Source of the DNA: Diplodia intermedia
Taxonomy: Eukaryota > Ascomycota > Dothideomycetes > Botryosphaeriales > Botryosphaeriaceae
Length of the DNA: 64,000 nt
Reading direction: 5' to 3'
Assembly (NCBI GenBank): GCA_021495925.1
Contig: JAKEKT010000026.1
Span: 310,001 to 374,000 of the forward strand
Shown: piece by piece, positions 11,898 to 23,842 of the stretch
Numbering within the stretch: position 1 is the stretch's first letter
How the letters are laid out: each line of letters begins with the position of its first letter
Program-made: the position numbers and the translations under genes
The notes under the pieces: model-generated
Databases searched by the model: none
What the model saw: only the letters and a program-made list of their open reading frames with translations
Told to the model about the DNA's origin: nothing

Positions 11898-13570
11898 CTA
11901 TTTGCCATTCTCCGTATCCACGTCAATGATTGGCTCCGACGGGATCTCGAACATGGCCTTTTTCCGCACGCCCTGTGATGAGGCCAAGTGTGCCGGCAGT
12001 GACGATGGCACCTTCTCCTGATCAGCCGGCGCTGGTTTCAAAGGAGATGCTGCGACCTGGTTTGACGACGATGATGATGATGATGCCGGAGCCTGCATGT
12101 GATCGGCGGCCGTGGTGCCATTGTTCGTTTCGTCCATTGTGTCCGAGTTGCGGTGCGGAAGGGATGGTCGGCCGCTGCCAGCGTCCCTGACTTTTTCGCG
12201 CACCTTCTCGAGCGCTGCTTCGTTAGCTTCGTATGGACGAGCTTCGTTGCCTCCTCCCGGGCCACCACCCCCGGTGCTTGTAGGAGGAGGAGGCATGTTG
12301 CCGGTCGATTCTGGACACTTCTTCTCCTTCTCCTCGTTCCTCTCTTCGGGTTTCTGCGCAGCGGCAGCGGCACGCTTGCTCCTTGCCGCCGCGATGAGGC
12401 TGTCGAAATGCCCTTTGTTGCTCTTTGCCCAACCGTCGCCATCAAAGTCTTTCTTCATGACTTGTGCGCCGCTCGCGCTGCCGATGATGCCGCCGCTGCT
12501 CTCAAGCGATTGGCTTCGTTCCCATTTATCCAGTTCCGACAACAGCTGGCCCTTCGTCCGCTGTCGCAGCGAGTCGACGTTGGCGTTCCAAAGATTGGCC
12601 CACTCGGTGTGTCTTTTGATTAGCTGGGCGCGGGTGCCAGAATTCGGTATGCCGAGTTCTGATAGCTTCTTGCGAAGGGCAGTGTCTTTGAGGAGAGAGT
12701 AGTTGAGTTGCGAGAGGCGTTGTAGGGGCTCTGGCTCTCTCGAGGCGAGACCGCTACGGGTGCGCTGTTGAAGAGGATGAGGCGAGGCGGATGTCTTGCT
12801 TTGTCTTTAAAGTCAACGTTAGCGAGTGGGATATTTCTCAACCAAGAGAGCGTAAATATGATGTACCGTGTCCGCGTTGATCGCGAAGAAGCGTCATCCT
12901 TGTCCGGGCCCTCGCAGCGATCGAGATGTGTGAAGACGGCCTCTTCTTTCATGCGCTTGTTGCACATGGGACATGCGACCAGGCCGTCGTTTGGTTGAGA
13001 TTCCTCCTCGGCTTCCTCTGCCACGAAGTCCCCGTCGCCGTCATCTTCCAAGTCAATGACCTCGGGTGTCTTTGAGCTTCTGGCAGACCTCCGAGGCTGC
13101 GTTCTTGTCTTGCGCGCCGGCCTGCGTGTAGCTTCCTCTCCACCCTCAGTCTCTTCGTCCTCCGAATCCTGTATCTCGTCTACCTTCCTCTTCTTATTGC
13201 TCCCCCGCCCCCGGGTCCTTTTCCCTTCTCCATCAGCCTTCGAGTCGGTCTCTGCCACACCCCTTCTCGCCAGTTCCAGCGCGCTGGGCCTGGCCTTCTG
13301 AAAGGTGTCGACGAGCTCCTGGGCGGTCCAATTGCGACGGAGCTTTGAATCCTGGCCCGAGGCGCGGCAGGTGGGACAGCGACCGTCGGCGGCGAAGCAG
13401 CGGCGAATGCATAGCGAGCAGAAGGTATGTGAGCACGACGTCATCATCGGCGTGTCGAAGAAGTCCTTGCACACCTGACACCGCAGCGCCGACTCCAAAG
13501 CTGCAAAATCTCCGAGGGCGGTGCCAAGCCAGTCGGTCGAGTCGGCTATGGTGAACGCGTTGGAATTCAT
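11898..13570 (-). CDS. RAD18: Postreplication repair E3 ubiquitin ligase RAD18
   Basis: Exons 12867-13570 and 11898-12804 give 536 residues. The intron (62 nt) carries a perfect CTAAC branch site. Domains in order: a C3HC4 RING finger from about residue 31 (CQVCKDFF, CSHTFCSLCIRRCF, CPTC); a basic/acidic linker; a UBZ-type zinc finger near residues 195-220 (CPMCNKRMKEEAVFTHLDRC); a SAP DNA-binding motif (NYSLLKDTALRKKLSELGIP, then GTRAQLIKRHTEW); and a low-complexity tail. With Rad6, Rad18 mono-ubiquitylates PCNA at stalled forks. The start at 13570 is chosen because MNSNAFTIADSTDWLG matches fungal RAD18 N-termini. One ACGCGT box lies about 250 bp upstream (13817-13822). The C-terminal 180 residues are poorly conserved. 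Confidence 0.94.
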
Positions 13571-14461
13571 GGTGGGCTGAGGGAAGCTGGAGGGCACCAC
13601 GGTGCGGCGTCGGGAATGCGAGCGGTGGCGCAGGAAAGGACGCGCAGTGGAGAGTGACTGGAGGAAGTTAGGCGCAGAGTGTGAGACAAAGGAGACCGCA
13701 GCTTGGCTCTAGCGGAGAGAGCAGACAAGCATGTGCAGGGTATCAAGTGACGGCCGGATGAAGGTGGTGGACATCGGCGAAGCGGGACGTGACTGCGCGA
13801 GTTCGCGCGTCGCGCTACGCGTCTGCGAAAAACGGGCCAGCTGCCGCTCCCGAACAGTCATCTACCCCGCCCCTCACACCAGCATTGTGCATCTCACGGC
13901 AAAGAAGATGCAGGAGGAACTCTGAAACGGTTGCCTTTTTCAGGCAGCAATTGATCATCCTACTGAGGGTGGTTTGATCTAGTATATCCAGGGTGAAACG
14001 AGTAACAACTACCACGGGCATAGGCCAGTTGTATCAGATAGCCCTGCTTTCATTCTTGGAGCTGGTCTAGAATGGGCGGCGCCATGGTTTGGCGCAACCC
14101 ATGTGCTCAAATGAGCTTGATGTGACCGCTCCGTAGCGAAACCAACCCGCCATGGCGTTCCGTTGACGAATGACGGGGGCTTATCGCCGCACCTCAGTTC
14201 CTGAAGAGAGCGCCGGCTCCGTCTAACATGAAGACGGTAGCGGGGTGCTGGGTGTTTTGCAAGAAAAGGTGCGGCGGAAGAAATGCTGTAATGGAAAGGG
14301 ACGAGGCGGAGGTTTTGTACGTCGTCTGCAGCCTGCGGCGTAATCCCGGGCCAACGCCTGCAACGCCTGAAAGGGCAATTGCCCCCTCCCACTTGCGCAA
14401 TACGGATACCTAACCAAACAGATGCTTTGCGCGGGAATTCTAAACAATGTAGCTCAAGCCT
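13571..14461. other. Intergenic region CLC / RAD18
   Basis: This is the promoter of RAD18 (minus strand) and the 3' flank of the chloride channel gene. A single ACGCGT occurs at 13817-13822. No further gene or RNA was recognised. Confidence 0.5.
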
Positions 14462-17245
14462 CTACCTATCCTGCAGCTCCAGCCCCTGATCCTCTCTATC
14501 TTCTTGCCCCGCCCTCTCGCGCTCTGAGTGGTCCTGCGGGATTCTGGGGCTGAGTCCTGCAGCTCCCATTGTGTGATTTTCACTCAATCTGACCTTCCCC
14601 TTGCCCAGTCCTATCTTCACGCCAATGAACTCGGCAACTCCCCTGATCACCGTCCAGAGCCTCTCGCCCCGCTCCTCCATCGCGCTCTCATCGCGGGGGT
14701 TCTCCTGGGCCTCGACCTTGAATTGGTACTTCAAACAGTCCTTGATCGTAATGAGTCCAGTAAGACGGCCACGGTACTCCACGAGAATGACTCGAGGGCC
14801 CATCTTCTTAAAAAGCTCCATGACAGTCTCCAGCGGCAGTCGGGGATGCACGGCGAGCGGGGTGGGGTCGACAAAACGGCTCATGTCAATCGTCATCTGC
14901 GCCGACGTTGCTACCATTGTGTCAAAGGAAATCGCCGGCGCAAGATTGCTCGGCGTTTGAACCGCCAGTGACCCTGGTGTAAAGAAGCATTTTGCCGTTG
15001 GTGGCAGTGACTGCAGCCGTCGAGCCCGGTCAATTGCATAGCGAAGCTCGATGCGACCAATATATCCGAGCAGCGTTTTGGACGTCCTGTCCTCGACAAT
15101 TGGATATCCAGAAAATTCGTTGTTGGCGAGGATCTTTTCGACCTCGCGCAACTGCAATCCCGACGCTGGAAGGGTGATGGGATTGCTCGTCATGACCTGG
15201 GACACCGGGACTCCGAATGTATGTTCTTCTTTGTTGTCAAGGAATGGGAACCCGTTAGCCCAAATGGCGCGATCGGCAATACCTCCCTTGCCAAAACGTT
15301 CACTAACTGCTTTCGTGACGCCCACGACAATCTACAGGGAGAATCAGCACACACGGTAGCATCGAGAGGAACTCGGCGCTTACCATTGTCGGAAGGATGT
15401 AAGTCAGAGCTCCGGTAAGCTCGAACATGATGACAACAACCGAGACGGTGATGTGCATGATGCCACTAAGCGCAGCTGCCGCTCCCAGAAAAGCATATGT
15501 ACCGGGCGTGATACAAGGACCGTCTGGATCGCATGCGGAGAAGAAGCCTGCGTCGGGGAACGCGTCGTACAAGGCTTGCACAAGAACCCCGACCATCCTG
15601 CCAAATGAGGCACCAATTGCCATAGATGGAACGAAAATACCCGCGGGAACTTTGCAACCGTACGAGATGATCACCAGAAGCGTCCGAATGACCGTCGCGG
15701 CACCCAGCGTGAAGACGAGATGCCATCGATGTTTGCGTCTATATTCGTTAGTATGTCTGGCATCTTTGGGAATCGATTGACTTACTCGCAGATCTCATCG
15801 TAGTCGTGCGCTCCCTCGCACTCTCGGAAAAGGATCTCCATGCTCTCGGTCATATCTATCCGCAGAAACATGTTCGGGTAGCAAATGATGGCTGTGACTA
15901 AAGCTAGTGTCGTAGCCTCCAAGATTGGATACTGCGCGAGATACTTCTTGCGGAAAGCCTGAACCCGCAAGTTCCACTTGATGACAAAAGCACCGTAGAG
16001 GCCGCCAAATACACCGAGAATGATGTAAAAGATGACCTCAAAAAAATGCCAGTCGCGGTCATACTTGACTTGGAACATGACTAGCTGACCGGTTCTGAAA
16101 GGATTCATGGCCTAGTCCTGTCAGCATAGAAAGCAGCACGTCAAAGGTCAGAGACATACAGCTAGCACCGCGGTTGCAACTAGGGCACAGAAATAACTTC
16201 TCCACATTGTTTTCAGAGGGAAATGGTTCGCGATTTCCTGGTTTCTCAGTCAGCCAGGATCGGCCATGGAGGGAGGACTAGGCAGCGCACCTCGAGAGAG
16301 AACAGCACGCCGCCAATCGGACTACCAAACGCAACGCCAACACCTGCGGCGGCACTGGCCGTTAGGATCTCCCGAGTTTTGGAGGCATTGCGCTTGTATT
16401 TGCTGAACATTCGCGAAACAACATTGCCTGTGCACACGGCATAGTGAACGCTGGGACCCTCCTTTCCCACAGAGAGGCCAGAGGCAATTGCAAGAGGGAG
16501 GGTGATGGACTTGATCGCCAGCGTCTTGAATCCCAGGAACCCTTTCATGACAAACCCAGCCACTATACACTTGATCTCTGAGATTCCGGAGCCAGCAGCA
16601 TATGGGGCGAACGATTTGACGAGTCTGCCGGCGATAAAGGCGAAGGCGGTGGAAAAGACAATGTACAGGAGGTAATTGACGGGCCAGAAGGTGCTCCAGC
16701 GGCGCCATTCCTTGCAGCCTGCCAGAAATCAGCGTAGTTCCCAAGAAACCCTCTCTTCAAATTGCCATACCGTTCTCAGCACCCCAGCAGCAGAATTGCT
16801 CATTCAAGTAAAAGGCGGTGGTGCAGTAGCCCAGCTTGATGTCGGACAGCCACTCGGTGATGATGTTCAGGAAAGCCGCGTTCAAGCCAATGGCAATGCC
16901 TACCAAGCTGACGACAATCCAGGCCTGCCCGGCATCGTAGGCGTCGTACAGCTTACGGCGCCAGGTAGGACCGCGGCCGCGCTCAAAGAAGCCCTGCTTT
17001 TCCTGCCGGCGAGCCTTGCGGCGCAGCTGCTCGCGCGCAGCATCCTGCACCCAGTCGATGGTGGTAAAGTCCTCATAGCGTTTGATCTCGGCGATCTCCT
17101 CGTGGATGGCGTGGTCGGCGGTGGTTCTCTCGTGGTCGACACCCTCTTCGGCGTTGGAGAGGGCGGACACGCGGCGGGTCAGCGTGCCTCCGCGCGGCTG
17201 GGAAGAGGCGCGCAGGCCAGAAGCGGAGCTCGAGCGGCTAGTCAT
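14462..17245 (-). CDS. CLC-family chloride/proton exchanger (Gef1/CLC-3 type)
   Basis: Six exons: 16771-17245, 16291-16718, 16160-16237, 15786-16111, 15384-15738 and 14462-15331, giving 843 residues. After a cytosolic N-terminus (about 120 residues) the CLC membrane core shows all selectivity-filter signatures: AAGSGISEIKCI (GSGIP variant), GKEGPSVH near residue 245 with the gating glutamate that marks exchangers, and PAGIFVPSMAIGASFGR. FPLKTMWRSYFCALVATAVL is also diagnostic. Two CBS domains follow (VMTSNPITLPASGLQLREVE; VILVEYRGRLTGLITIKDCL), expected to bind adenine nucleotides. The protein should acidify Golgi, endosome or vacuole and supply copper oxidases, as yeast Gef1 does. All five introns are 47-53 nt; the last has a perfect ACTAAC branch site just before ATATAG. 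It is divergent from the DPB3-like gene. Confidence 0.94.
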
Positions 17246-17616
17246 CGCATCGTGTGGCTCTCCGGGGGCCAGCGGGGCAGTTCGTCATGGGTCGCGCCGG
17301 GGGGGGAGGGCGAACGCGCGGTGGTGTCGGCTGGCTACGTAGGGCAAGCACCGGGGTACCTTGCATGCATCCGGCCATCATATCTCACGCCGATCCCTGC
17401 CAATCTGGGCTTATCCGTCGCGACTCTCCACCGCGCTCCACGCACGCGTTCTCTCCGAACACTGTCCGCCCGCTTGCGATCCGCTCCCCTCTCACCGTGC
17501 CAGTTCCGCTCTGCCACCCGACCTCGCGCAGCTCCAGCAGCGCCGCTCGAGCTTCAACACCACCTGCCGCCGATTTTGTAGCCTGCCGCTCCGCGCCTGC
17601 GAAGCGAACCGCCGTC
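17246..17616. promoter_or_regulatory. Divergent promoter CLC channel / DPB3-like
   Basis: 371 bp lie between divergent start codons. A G-run occurs at about 17299-17307 and one ACGCGT box at 17444-17449, 168 bp before the DPB3-like ATG. The side facing DPB3 is pyrimidine-rich. Confidence 0.45.
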
Positions 17617-18309
17617 ATGCCGTACAACAACAACCCCATCCCGCGCCCAGCGACCATCACCGGCTCGGTGTCCCTTCCTCGTGAGTTGAACCGCAAGCTC
17701 TAGCTACCTAAAAGTACAATTTAATTAATTCTGTCTGTAGTTGCGCGCGTCAAGAAGATCATCCAGGCTGATGAAGACATCAATGCCTGCTCCGCCAACG
17801 CCGCGTTCGCCATTGCCGTCGCAACCGAGGAGTTCGTCTACTACCTGACCGAACAGGCCCACAAGATGGCCAAGGCGGAGAAGAAGCCCAAGCGCTCTCT
17901 GGCCTACACCCACGTTCGTACGTCCACACTCATAAGGGCTCCTTCTGGAGCTCCGAAAAAAAAAATCAGGTTACGAGCTGCTGACACAGAAACCCCAGAA
18001 CAAGCCGTTGCCCGCCTCGACAACCTTGAATTCCTGACCGACGTCGTCCCCAAGACTCAAAGCTACAAGGACGCCAAGGCCGAGCGCGAGAAGAAGAAGG
18101 CCGCCCAGGCCGCCGCCCAAGAAGCCGCCCAGGCCAACATCATCGCTGCGAACGGCCAGGCCGCCCTCACCGCCGCGACGAACGGCCAATCGCCCAATGG
18201 CCAGGCCACGGCTAGCGCTGAGAAGACCGCCGAGCCCGAGCCTGAGCCCGACAACGACAACGACGGAGGGGACGCCATGGATGTGGATGAGAAGCCGATG
18301 CCTGCGTGA
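17617..18309 (+). CDS. Histone-fold protein, DPB3/CHRAC-like (DNA polymerase epsilon subunit C)
   Basis: Exons 17617-17680, 17741-17917 and 17999-18309 give 183 residues. A CBF/NF-Y-type histone fold begins at SLPLARVKKIIQADEDI (the first pair of exons joins LP to LARVKK), continues through AAFAIAVATEEFVYYLTEQA, and closes with LAYTHVQQAVARLDNLEFL and TDVVPKT, as in Dpb3/POLE4 and CHRAC subunits. The C-terminal half is Ala/Gln-rich, then acidic, ending MDVDEKPMPA. Dpb3 pairs with Dpb4 in the DNA polymerase epsilon holoenzyme; the same fold serves in chromatin-accessibility complexes, and sequence alone does not separate the two. Intron 2 (81 nt, containing a 10-A run) is a multiple of three and has no stop, so its retention would add 27 residues inside the histone fold. 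Confidence 0.87.
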
Positions 18310-19411
18310 GCTGTTGATCGGAAAATTGAAGGAAACGAAGCCAAAACCTGCACCAAACTGGAGTCGGCGTTATATTGGGGCTTCTTGCAGAAGACGGGAG
18401 TTACGGTCGAATTGCATTGGAGGGCGTTTGCCTGGGGCTGGGCGGCTTTGAAAAGATACCAAAATTACCTTGGGCTGATGATGAGGTTCGGAATGAGACT
18501 GTCGATGGATTGTCAAAATGGCCTCCTTTTTTCTAGTCGTCCAACATATGAGAAGCAAGAATGATATGTATTTTATTTCTTCCCGGCCTTGTCCTTCGCA
18601 AAGGGGGCCATGATGGGTTGAAAGCACTGCCATTGTTAAGGATACTTTGCAGAAGCTATAGCATCCTATTCGATGGTGGCTGAGGCCTGTGTTGGATTGC
18701 TTTAGTACAATTCTGGATGCTGTATCTACATTCAGAGATCCGCTTCAATCATCCACAGGGACGTATCTCCTTGGCTCTAGATACTTGCTTCAAAAGGTAC
18801 AATATGTCCATGTTCTTGGGTCTTAGGTGTTACAAAAACAATCCACCCTTTCCCGTGCCAATTCTGTAAGAGATGTTGCATACTTTGTACGTTGACAGTT
18901 GAAGTAAACGGCTGGAAGGGTGTATAAAATATTTAGACGTGATTTCGATCACACACACGAGTTGGGCGTGATCTTTCTGTCCACACTGTACCGTATTTAG
19001 TAGTCTGCTAGGCGGCCCCATTCTTGGTGGAGGTGGCCAGTCGCTGTGTCTGCCGACTTCTCCTTGCCCTTTTCCTCATTCTCAACTAGATCAATGGACG
19101 ACGTCAGCCCAGATCAGCAAGTAAAGCCCCGGCTCTTCCGTTGTCGAGACCAGCGCATCCACCGTCGCCACTTAACGAGTTCGGCGCTCTTTGTACCGAC
19201 AATGGGTACAGCAAGCACGTCGAAGTTGGCGTCTCTGGATCCATACTTGCTCAATGCGTCGAAGCAGAAGATGCTGAACAGAAAGACGTGCGGGTAAGAA
19301 TGACTTGATGTAGCGAATCGCAGCCGTCTCGGGTACGCAGAGTTTGGACGATCAAAGCCACGCCACTTCCAATGCGATAGTTTGCGATAGTTTGCGTTCG
19401 TGTTTAGTTGT
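18310..19411. other. Convergent intergenic region DPB3-like / MLH1
   Basis: 1.1 kb between convergent genes. Short frames occur on the minus strand around 19000-19330, with splice-like signals (GCTGAC branch, ATCTAG acceptor), and one at 18573-18609 that would read MAPFAKDKAGKK. None has a start with room for a promoter, so none is called as a gene. Confidence 0.4.
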
Positions 19412-21700
19412 TCAGCAACGTTCGAACACACGGTAAAGACCTTTGAGGTTGGCAACCTCAACTACACCTCTGAGCAAACCTTTCGTGGCGACGAGACGGC
19501 TCCTAAACGCGGGGAACAGGACATGCTCAATGGCACGCTCAACATGTTTGCGTCTGGACTCTACTTCCGGGTCCACGTGAGTCGACTCTTCTGTCCGCTC
19601 GCCTTCGGGAGTCTGTGGTGGCACCGGCAAAGCCTCAGGGACGTAAAAAGATGCTAGTTCCCTGAGAAATGTGCGGAAACAACCCTTTTCCTCGAGCCAA
19701 TTGACATGTGGTCCCAAACGGAGGAGAAACTGCGGCAGTTTCGCCAAACTCGGTGTGTAACCTTTGATGAGCAACGGTATGGACATGAGATCACCGTCCT
19801 CGGAGATCTCGAGCGAAAAGTATTCTGAGAGCATGTCTTTGCGGCTGAGCAATTGCTCCTCGACGGCTGAAATCGCATCCTCCCAGTCAAAATCTTCTTC
19901 AACCTCAGCGACCCTCTTTTCATGCGTCGCGGCAACTGTTAAAAGCTCGTGCAAGCTTAGAGCCGGGTCAAATCGGATGGTACCATAGTTGCCGAAGTCT
20001 GTGAGGCCAACCTGATAGAAATACTCGTTGCAGACCATGCCGTAGTCGATTAGAAATAGCTTGACCCCACCTTGAATGGCTGCAATGCGTCTCCGCTCAT
20101 CGACCACGCCAACAAAAGTATGGGTTGCAAACACGTCAGTGAGCTCGTTGTGCATGTTCTCCCGCACCTCGGCTCGAAGCTCCTTAACGGTTGTCAGACG
20201 GCAGATTGTTGGCTCTTTATCCGAGATCTCATATTCCATTTCTTCCCGACCGTTCTTCTCAGAGGCCTTGGCTGATGCAGCGGGCAATGGCCCGGGTAGG
20301 AACATGGTGGTGATTTTCTGTACACGAGAGTCTGTGCGGACTAGACTGTTCTCATACGGCTTCTGGGTAGATCCTTTCTGCTGAGGAGTTCGTCGTGAGG
20401 ATGTCGGCTCCTCTGAACGGCTTCCTGAAGAGGCTGTGGCGGAGGATCGTGATGGCGTGGCATTGGCTTGAATGGTCGGGACATTTGCGCCAGGCAGTAG
20501 GCTCTGGGTCATGAACGTACGACTGGTATCCACATTGCCGAGGCTCGAACGAATCTCGTCGCAAATGATCTCGACGATCTCGTCTTCGTTGAGGAAATTG
20601 ACCTCACGCTTTGTCGGATGCACGTTGACATCGACGCGCTGAGGGTCAATCTCAAGACTGAGGTAAACAAAAGGATGGCCGCCTTTGGGAAGGAAAGTGC
20701 TGTAAGTCTGTTCAACTGCTTTTTTGATTGCCGAGGATTCCACTGATCTGTGGTTGATGAAGAGGAGCAAGGTAGTTCTCTTCACGCTGTAGTTTGCATT
20801 GCTCACCCACGCATCAGCTTTAAACCCCCAACGGTCATTACTGGCATGAAGCTCGATCAGCTCGTTGGCCACAGCATTTCCATGGACCTGGCGTATCCGA
20901 TCGACAATGGTTGCGTTCGCTGGGACGGAGATACCCATGGACGAGTCTCCGTGCTTCTTGCAAGAGAAGGAGACACCGACACAATGTACGGCGTAGCGGC
21001 CGACAACGTCTAGGATTTTGGCATATTCTTCGCTTGCAGAGCGAAATGCACGTCTGCGTGTGGGAACATTGTAGAACAAATCTTCTACCTTGAAGTCGTT
21101 AGCTATGAGGGGGTAGCACCGGCAAAAGGCCTACCGTGATCTGGGTGCCCTGACGACCGGCGCATGGCTTTGGGTCGGGGCCCTGGTTTGGTTTGGGAGG
21201 AACCAGCTTTCCGTCGGCATAATGTGCTTTCCACGCACAGCTGGACTCCTTGACGCGAGTGGTGACGCTCAAATGCGCTATGTGGCTGATACTTGCCAGA
21301 GCTTCTCCGCGGAAGCCGTAGGTGCCGATGGAGGTCAGGTCTTCGAAGGCCTTGAGCTTCGAGGTTGTGAACCGCTCGCAGAGGATCGGCAGATCATCAC
21401 GCTGTCGGGTCAGTCAGAATCTGGGGAGTTCTTGGACTTCAAGCTCACATCAATACCGTGGCCGTTGTCGGTGATCTGAAGAAGCTTGAGACCGCCGTCC
21501 TTGGCGAGAATCTCCAAAGCGGTGGACCCGGCATCGACGGCGTTCTCGATGAGCTCTTTCAGCGCATGGACTGGGGCGACTATGATTTCTCCGGCGGCGA
21601 TTTTATTGACAACATCTTGCGATAGGGCCTGAATGCGGCGAGGCGTGGCAGGCTTTGTGGCCGAGGGAGGCGTGGCGTCGACCTCCATTTCGTCCGCCAT
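19412..21700 (-). CDS. MLH1: DNA mismatch repair protein MLH1
   Basis: Exons 21449-21700, 21135-21401 and 19412-21088, with introns of 47 and 46 nt; 731 residues (yeast 769, human 756). The GHKL ATPase shows VVNKIAAGEIIVAP, KELIENAVDAGST and TDNGHGID in exon 1, and the lid segment CERFTTSKL plus TYGFRGEALASISH in exon 2. Exon 3 has VEDLFYNVPTRRRAF, LLFINHRSVES and VDVNVHPTKREVNFL, then a disordered linker, then the C-terminal dimerisation domain ending RVFERC, the MLH1-specific terminus that contributes to the MutL-alpha endonuclease site. An in-frame ATG at 21862 would add 54 residues, but it lies upstream of three ACGCGT boxes and has no conservation, so 21700 is preferred. Confidence 0.96.
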
Positions 21701-21819
21701 GGTGAAGCGCTCTGAGCACGTCGGGCAGGCTTCTTCTGACTCCTGCCTGGAACGCCTGACGGATGGCTCCGGATGGGTACTGATGCGGTGCGATAGAGGA
21801 GTGGCTTGGGCAGGGCGCG

Positions 21820-21854
21820 ACGCGTCGGGTGTGAGACGCGTCTGCTTCACGCGT
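21820..21854. promoter_or_regulatory. Triple MluI cell-cycle box (ACGCGT) upstream of MLH1
   Basis: ACGCGT occurs at 21820-21825, 21836-21841 and 21849-21854, three copies within 35 bp and 120-154 bp upstream of the chosen MLH1 start. In yeasts this motif recruits MBF for G1/S transcription of replication and repair genes. The hexamer reads the same on both strands. The cluster is far denser than chance. Confidence 0.6.
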
Positions 21855-21951
21855 TGCGTCATCGAGGCACGTGTTCAACCGGCATCTAATTCTTTTTCAT
21901 CCACTCTAGGTTCCGCTATCACTCAGACTCGATGACCAGACCGCTTCCTCT

Positions 21952-23842
21952 TCACAGGCCACCATCTTCCTTGATCAGATCGCTCGCTCGCTCAGCAACC
22001 GCATAAAGCGTGCTCATCAAATGGCCACAGACTTGAAAGGGAAAGACGCTGGCATCCACAACCCTCACGTTCGCCGTCCCATACACTTTCAGCCTCTCGT
22101 CCACGACGCCGCCCTTCTCCCGGGGCATCATAGCCGCCGTGCTCAGGACGTGGTAGTTGCCGCGGTAGTTCCGCTTCAGCCACCTCGACCACGCTGCGTC
22201 GCTAGCGTTCGATGCCACTGCCTTGGTACCCGGCCACGTTTCTGCGCCTACCACGTCCGCAAGCGGTGCCGTGGCGAAGAGCTTCCGCACCCACCGCGCA
22301 ATCTCGACCTGTGAATCGACGTCGTATCCCAGCATGAAGTAGTTTGGGTTGATCTTGGCCGCCGCGCTGGGATCCGAAGACGTGACATGAATGTTGCCCC
22401 GTGTAAATGGCAAAGTACTCCAGTACTGCGATCCGAACGAGTCTTCGGCTGGCCAACTGATGATCTCTGCAACGGGCACTTGAGCCTCGAATATCAGCGA
22501 ATGTTGCAGCTTGAGCAGAGAAAGCATGTCTTCAGCGGTCGTGCAGTTGTTGTTCTGTGCTGAAATCGCTGACGCATAGGCCGGCAAAGCTGCAAGCACC
22601 GCCGAAGCAAACGCGCTGGTAGAGTTCCCGAAAATGTCCGTGACATTCGGATACGATGCAGACGCAGACGCTCCGGTATACATCTGGCTCGTGGCTTTCG
22701 AGAACGTCATGCCGCTGTTTATCTGGTCGATCAGGTGCTCTCCGACTCCAGGAAGCGATACCTTGGTCTTGATGCTGGCCTTGGAGAGGATTCTGTTTCA
22801 AGGTAAGTTACTGCAGACTTCCGCATCATTTGGCCACTCACTGTGTGTTTCCGATTCCAGATAGCTCCAATATGGAAGGGGTGCGGAGAGCTCCCGCGGA
22901 AAGGATGATCTCGCGAGAAGCATTGATGATGATTTTGGTACCGTTCGCTGCGACTACCTCGACAGCCGATGCCACCGCGTCCCCATCAGGATGAGTGGAC
23001 GAATCCAAGAGGACCCTTGTTACGGTAGAGTTCAGACTGAGGTGAAGGTTCTGCCGAGAAGTAGAAAATGGCCAGTAATACGCCCGTGCCGCATCGCTGC
23101 GGACGTTGGCTTCCGTATCGACTGTTCTCGGGTAGATGGTAAAGCCGCGCATGGAGCCTCCGTTGACGTCTTGCGGAAATGGGATCCCGATGGCTTGGTA
23201 AGATTCGTTCAGTAAGGATGGGAAGTCATGGGCGGCTTCGTCCTTGGCATAACCAACGCCCAACGGTCCTTCGAATCCGTGATACTCTGGGTTATAAGTG
23301 GCGCCGCTTGCAATTTGCTCTGCAGCAGGAGGCTGGTATTTCTCGGACTTGAGATAGTACGGGTATAGTGCTTCCCAGTTCCATCCCGTATTACCTATCT
23401 TCTCCCACGCATCAATCTGCACAGCCTCAGCTCGGGTGTAGGACATTCCTGGCATAGTCAGCGTCTTCCTTCATGTTCATTGGACAGGGAATTTACCATT
23501 AATAGTACTGGTTCCGCCGAGCGCCTTTGCTGCATGGATCGTCTGGACGTCGCTATTTCCAAAGGTCTGCGGCACCGTCTTGTACTGTTTGTCAATGGCT
23601 GTCCCGAGTGCTCGTCCGTATCCATTGATGTCGGTGACATTCGGGTTAGCGTAGACAGAGTCGCCGGCTTCGATTATGAGGACCGAGACGTTCGCGTTCT
23701 CCGACAGACGATTGGCGACGACCAGCCCACAGGTACCTCCACCGACGACGATGTAGTCGTAGGCGGAAGAAGAGACTTCAACGGCCAGAGCGCCCACGGA
23801 GAGGCTGCAGAAAGTAAAGGCGACGAGAAGGGCGGCCAGCAT
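21952..23842 (-). CDS. Secreted GMC-family FAD oxidoreductase
   Basis: Exons 23497-23842, 22842-23448 and 21952-22792 give 597 residues. A signal peptide (MLAALLVAFTFCSLSVGALA) precedes the FAD-binding motif YDYIVVGGGTCGLVVANRLS. The GMC signature GGTSTINGMSYTRAEAVQID is assembled across intron 1, and LSAGALRTPSILELSGIGNT follows. Near the C-terminus YHVLSTAAMMPRE and CGHLMSTLYAVAERASDLI carry the two catalytic-His regions. Several N-glycosylation sequons fit secretion. Members oxidise alcohols or sugars (aryl-alcohol oxidase, glucose oxidase and dehydrogenase types) and can supply peroxide for lignocellulose attack; the substrate cannot be told. The usual HPxGTxxM context is YHVLSTAAM here, so catalytic details may differ. 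It lies 252 bp upstream of MLH1 on the same strand. Confidence 0.92.

Noticed and set aside
12099..12702. Two overlapping plus-strand frames over RAD18
   Set aside because: Antisense to the RAD18 SAP domain and tail; Ser/Leu-rich composition without motifs.
18573..18633. Possible terminal exon reading MAPFAKDKAGKK on the minus strand
   Set aside because: No upstream exons or family could be found; twelve codons alone are not evidence.
21701..21862. In-frame 5' extension of MLH1 from ATG at 21862
   Set aside because: The extra 54 residues do not resemble MLH1 N-termini and would place three cell-cycle boxes in coding sequence.
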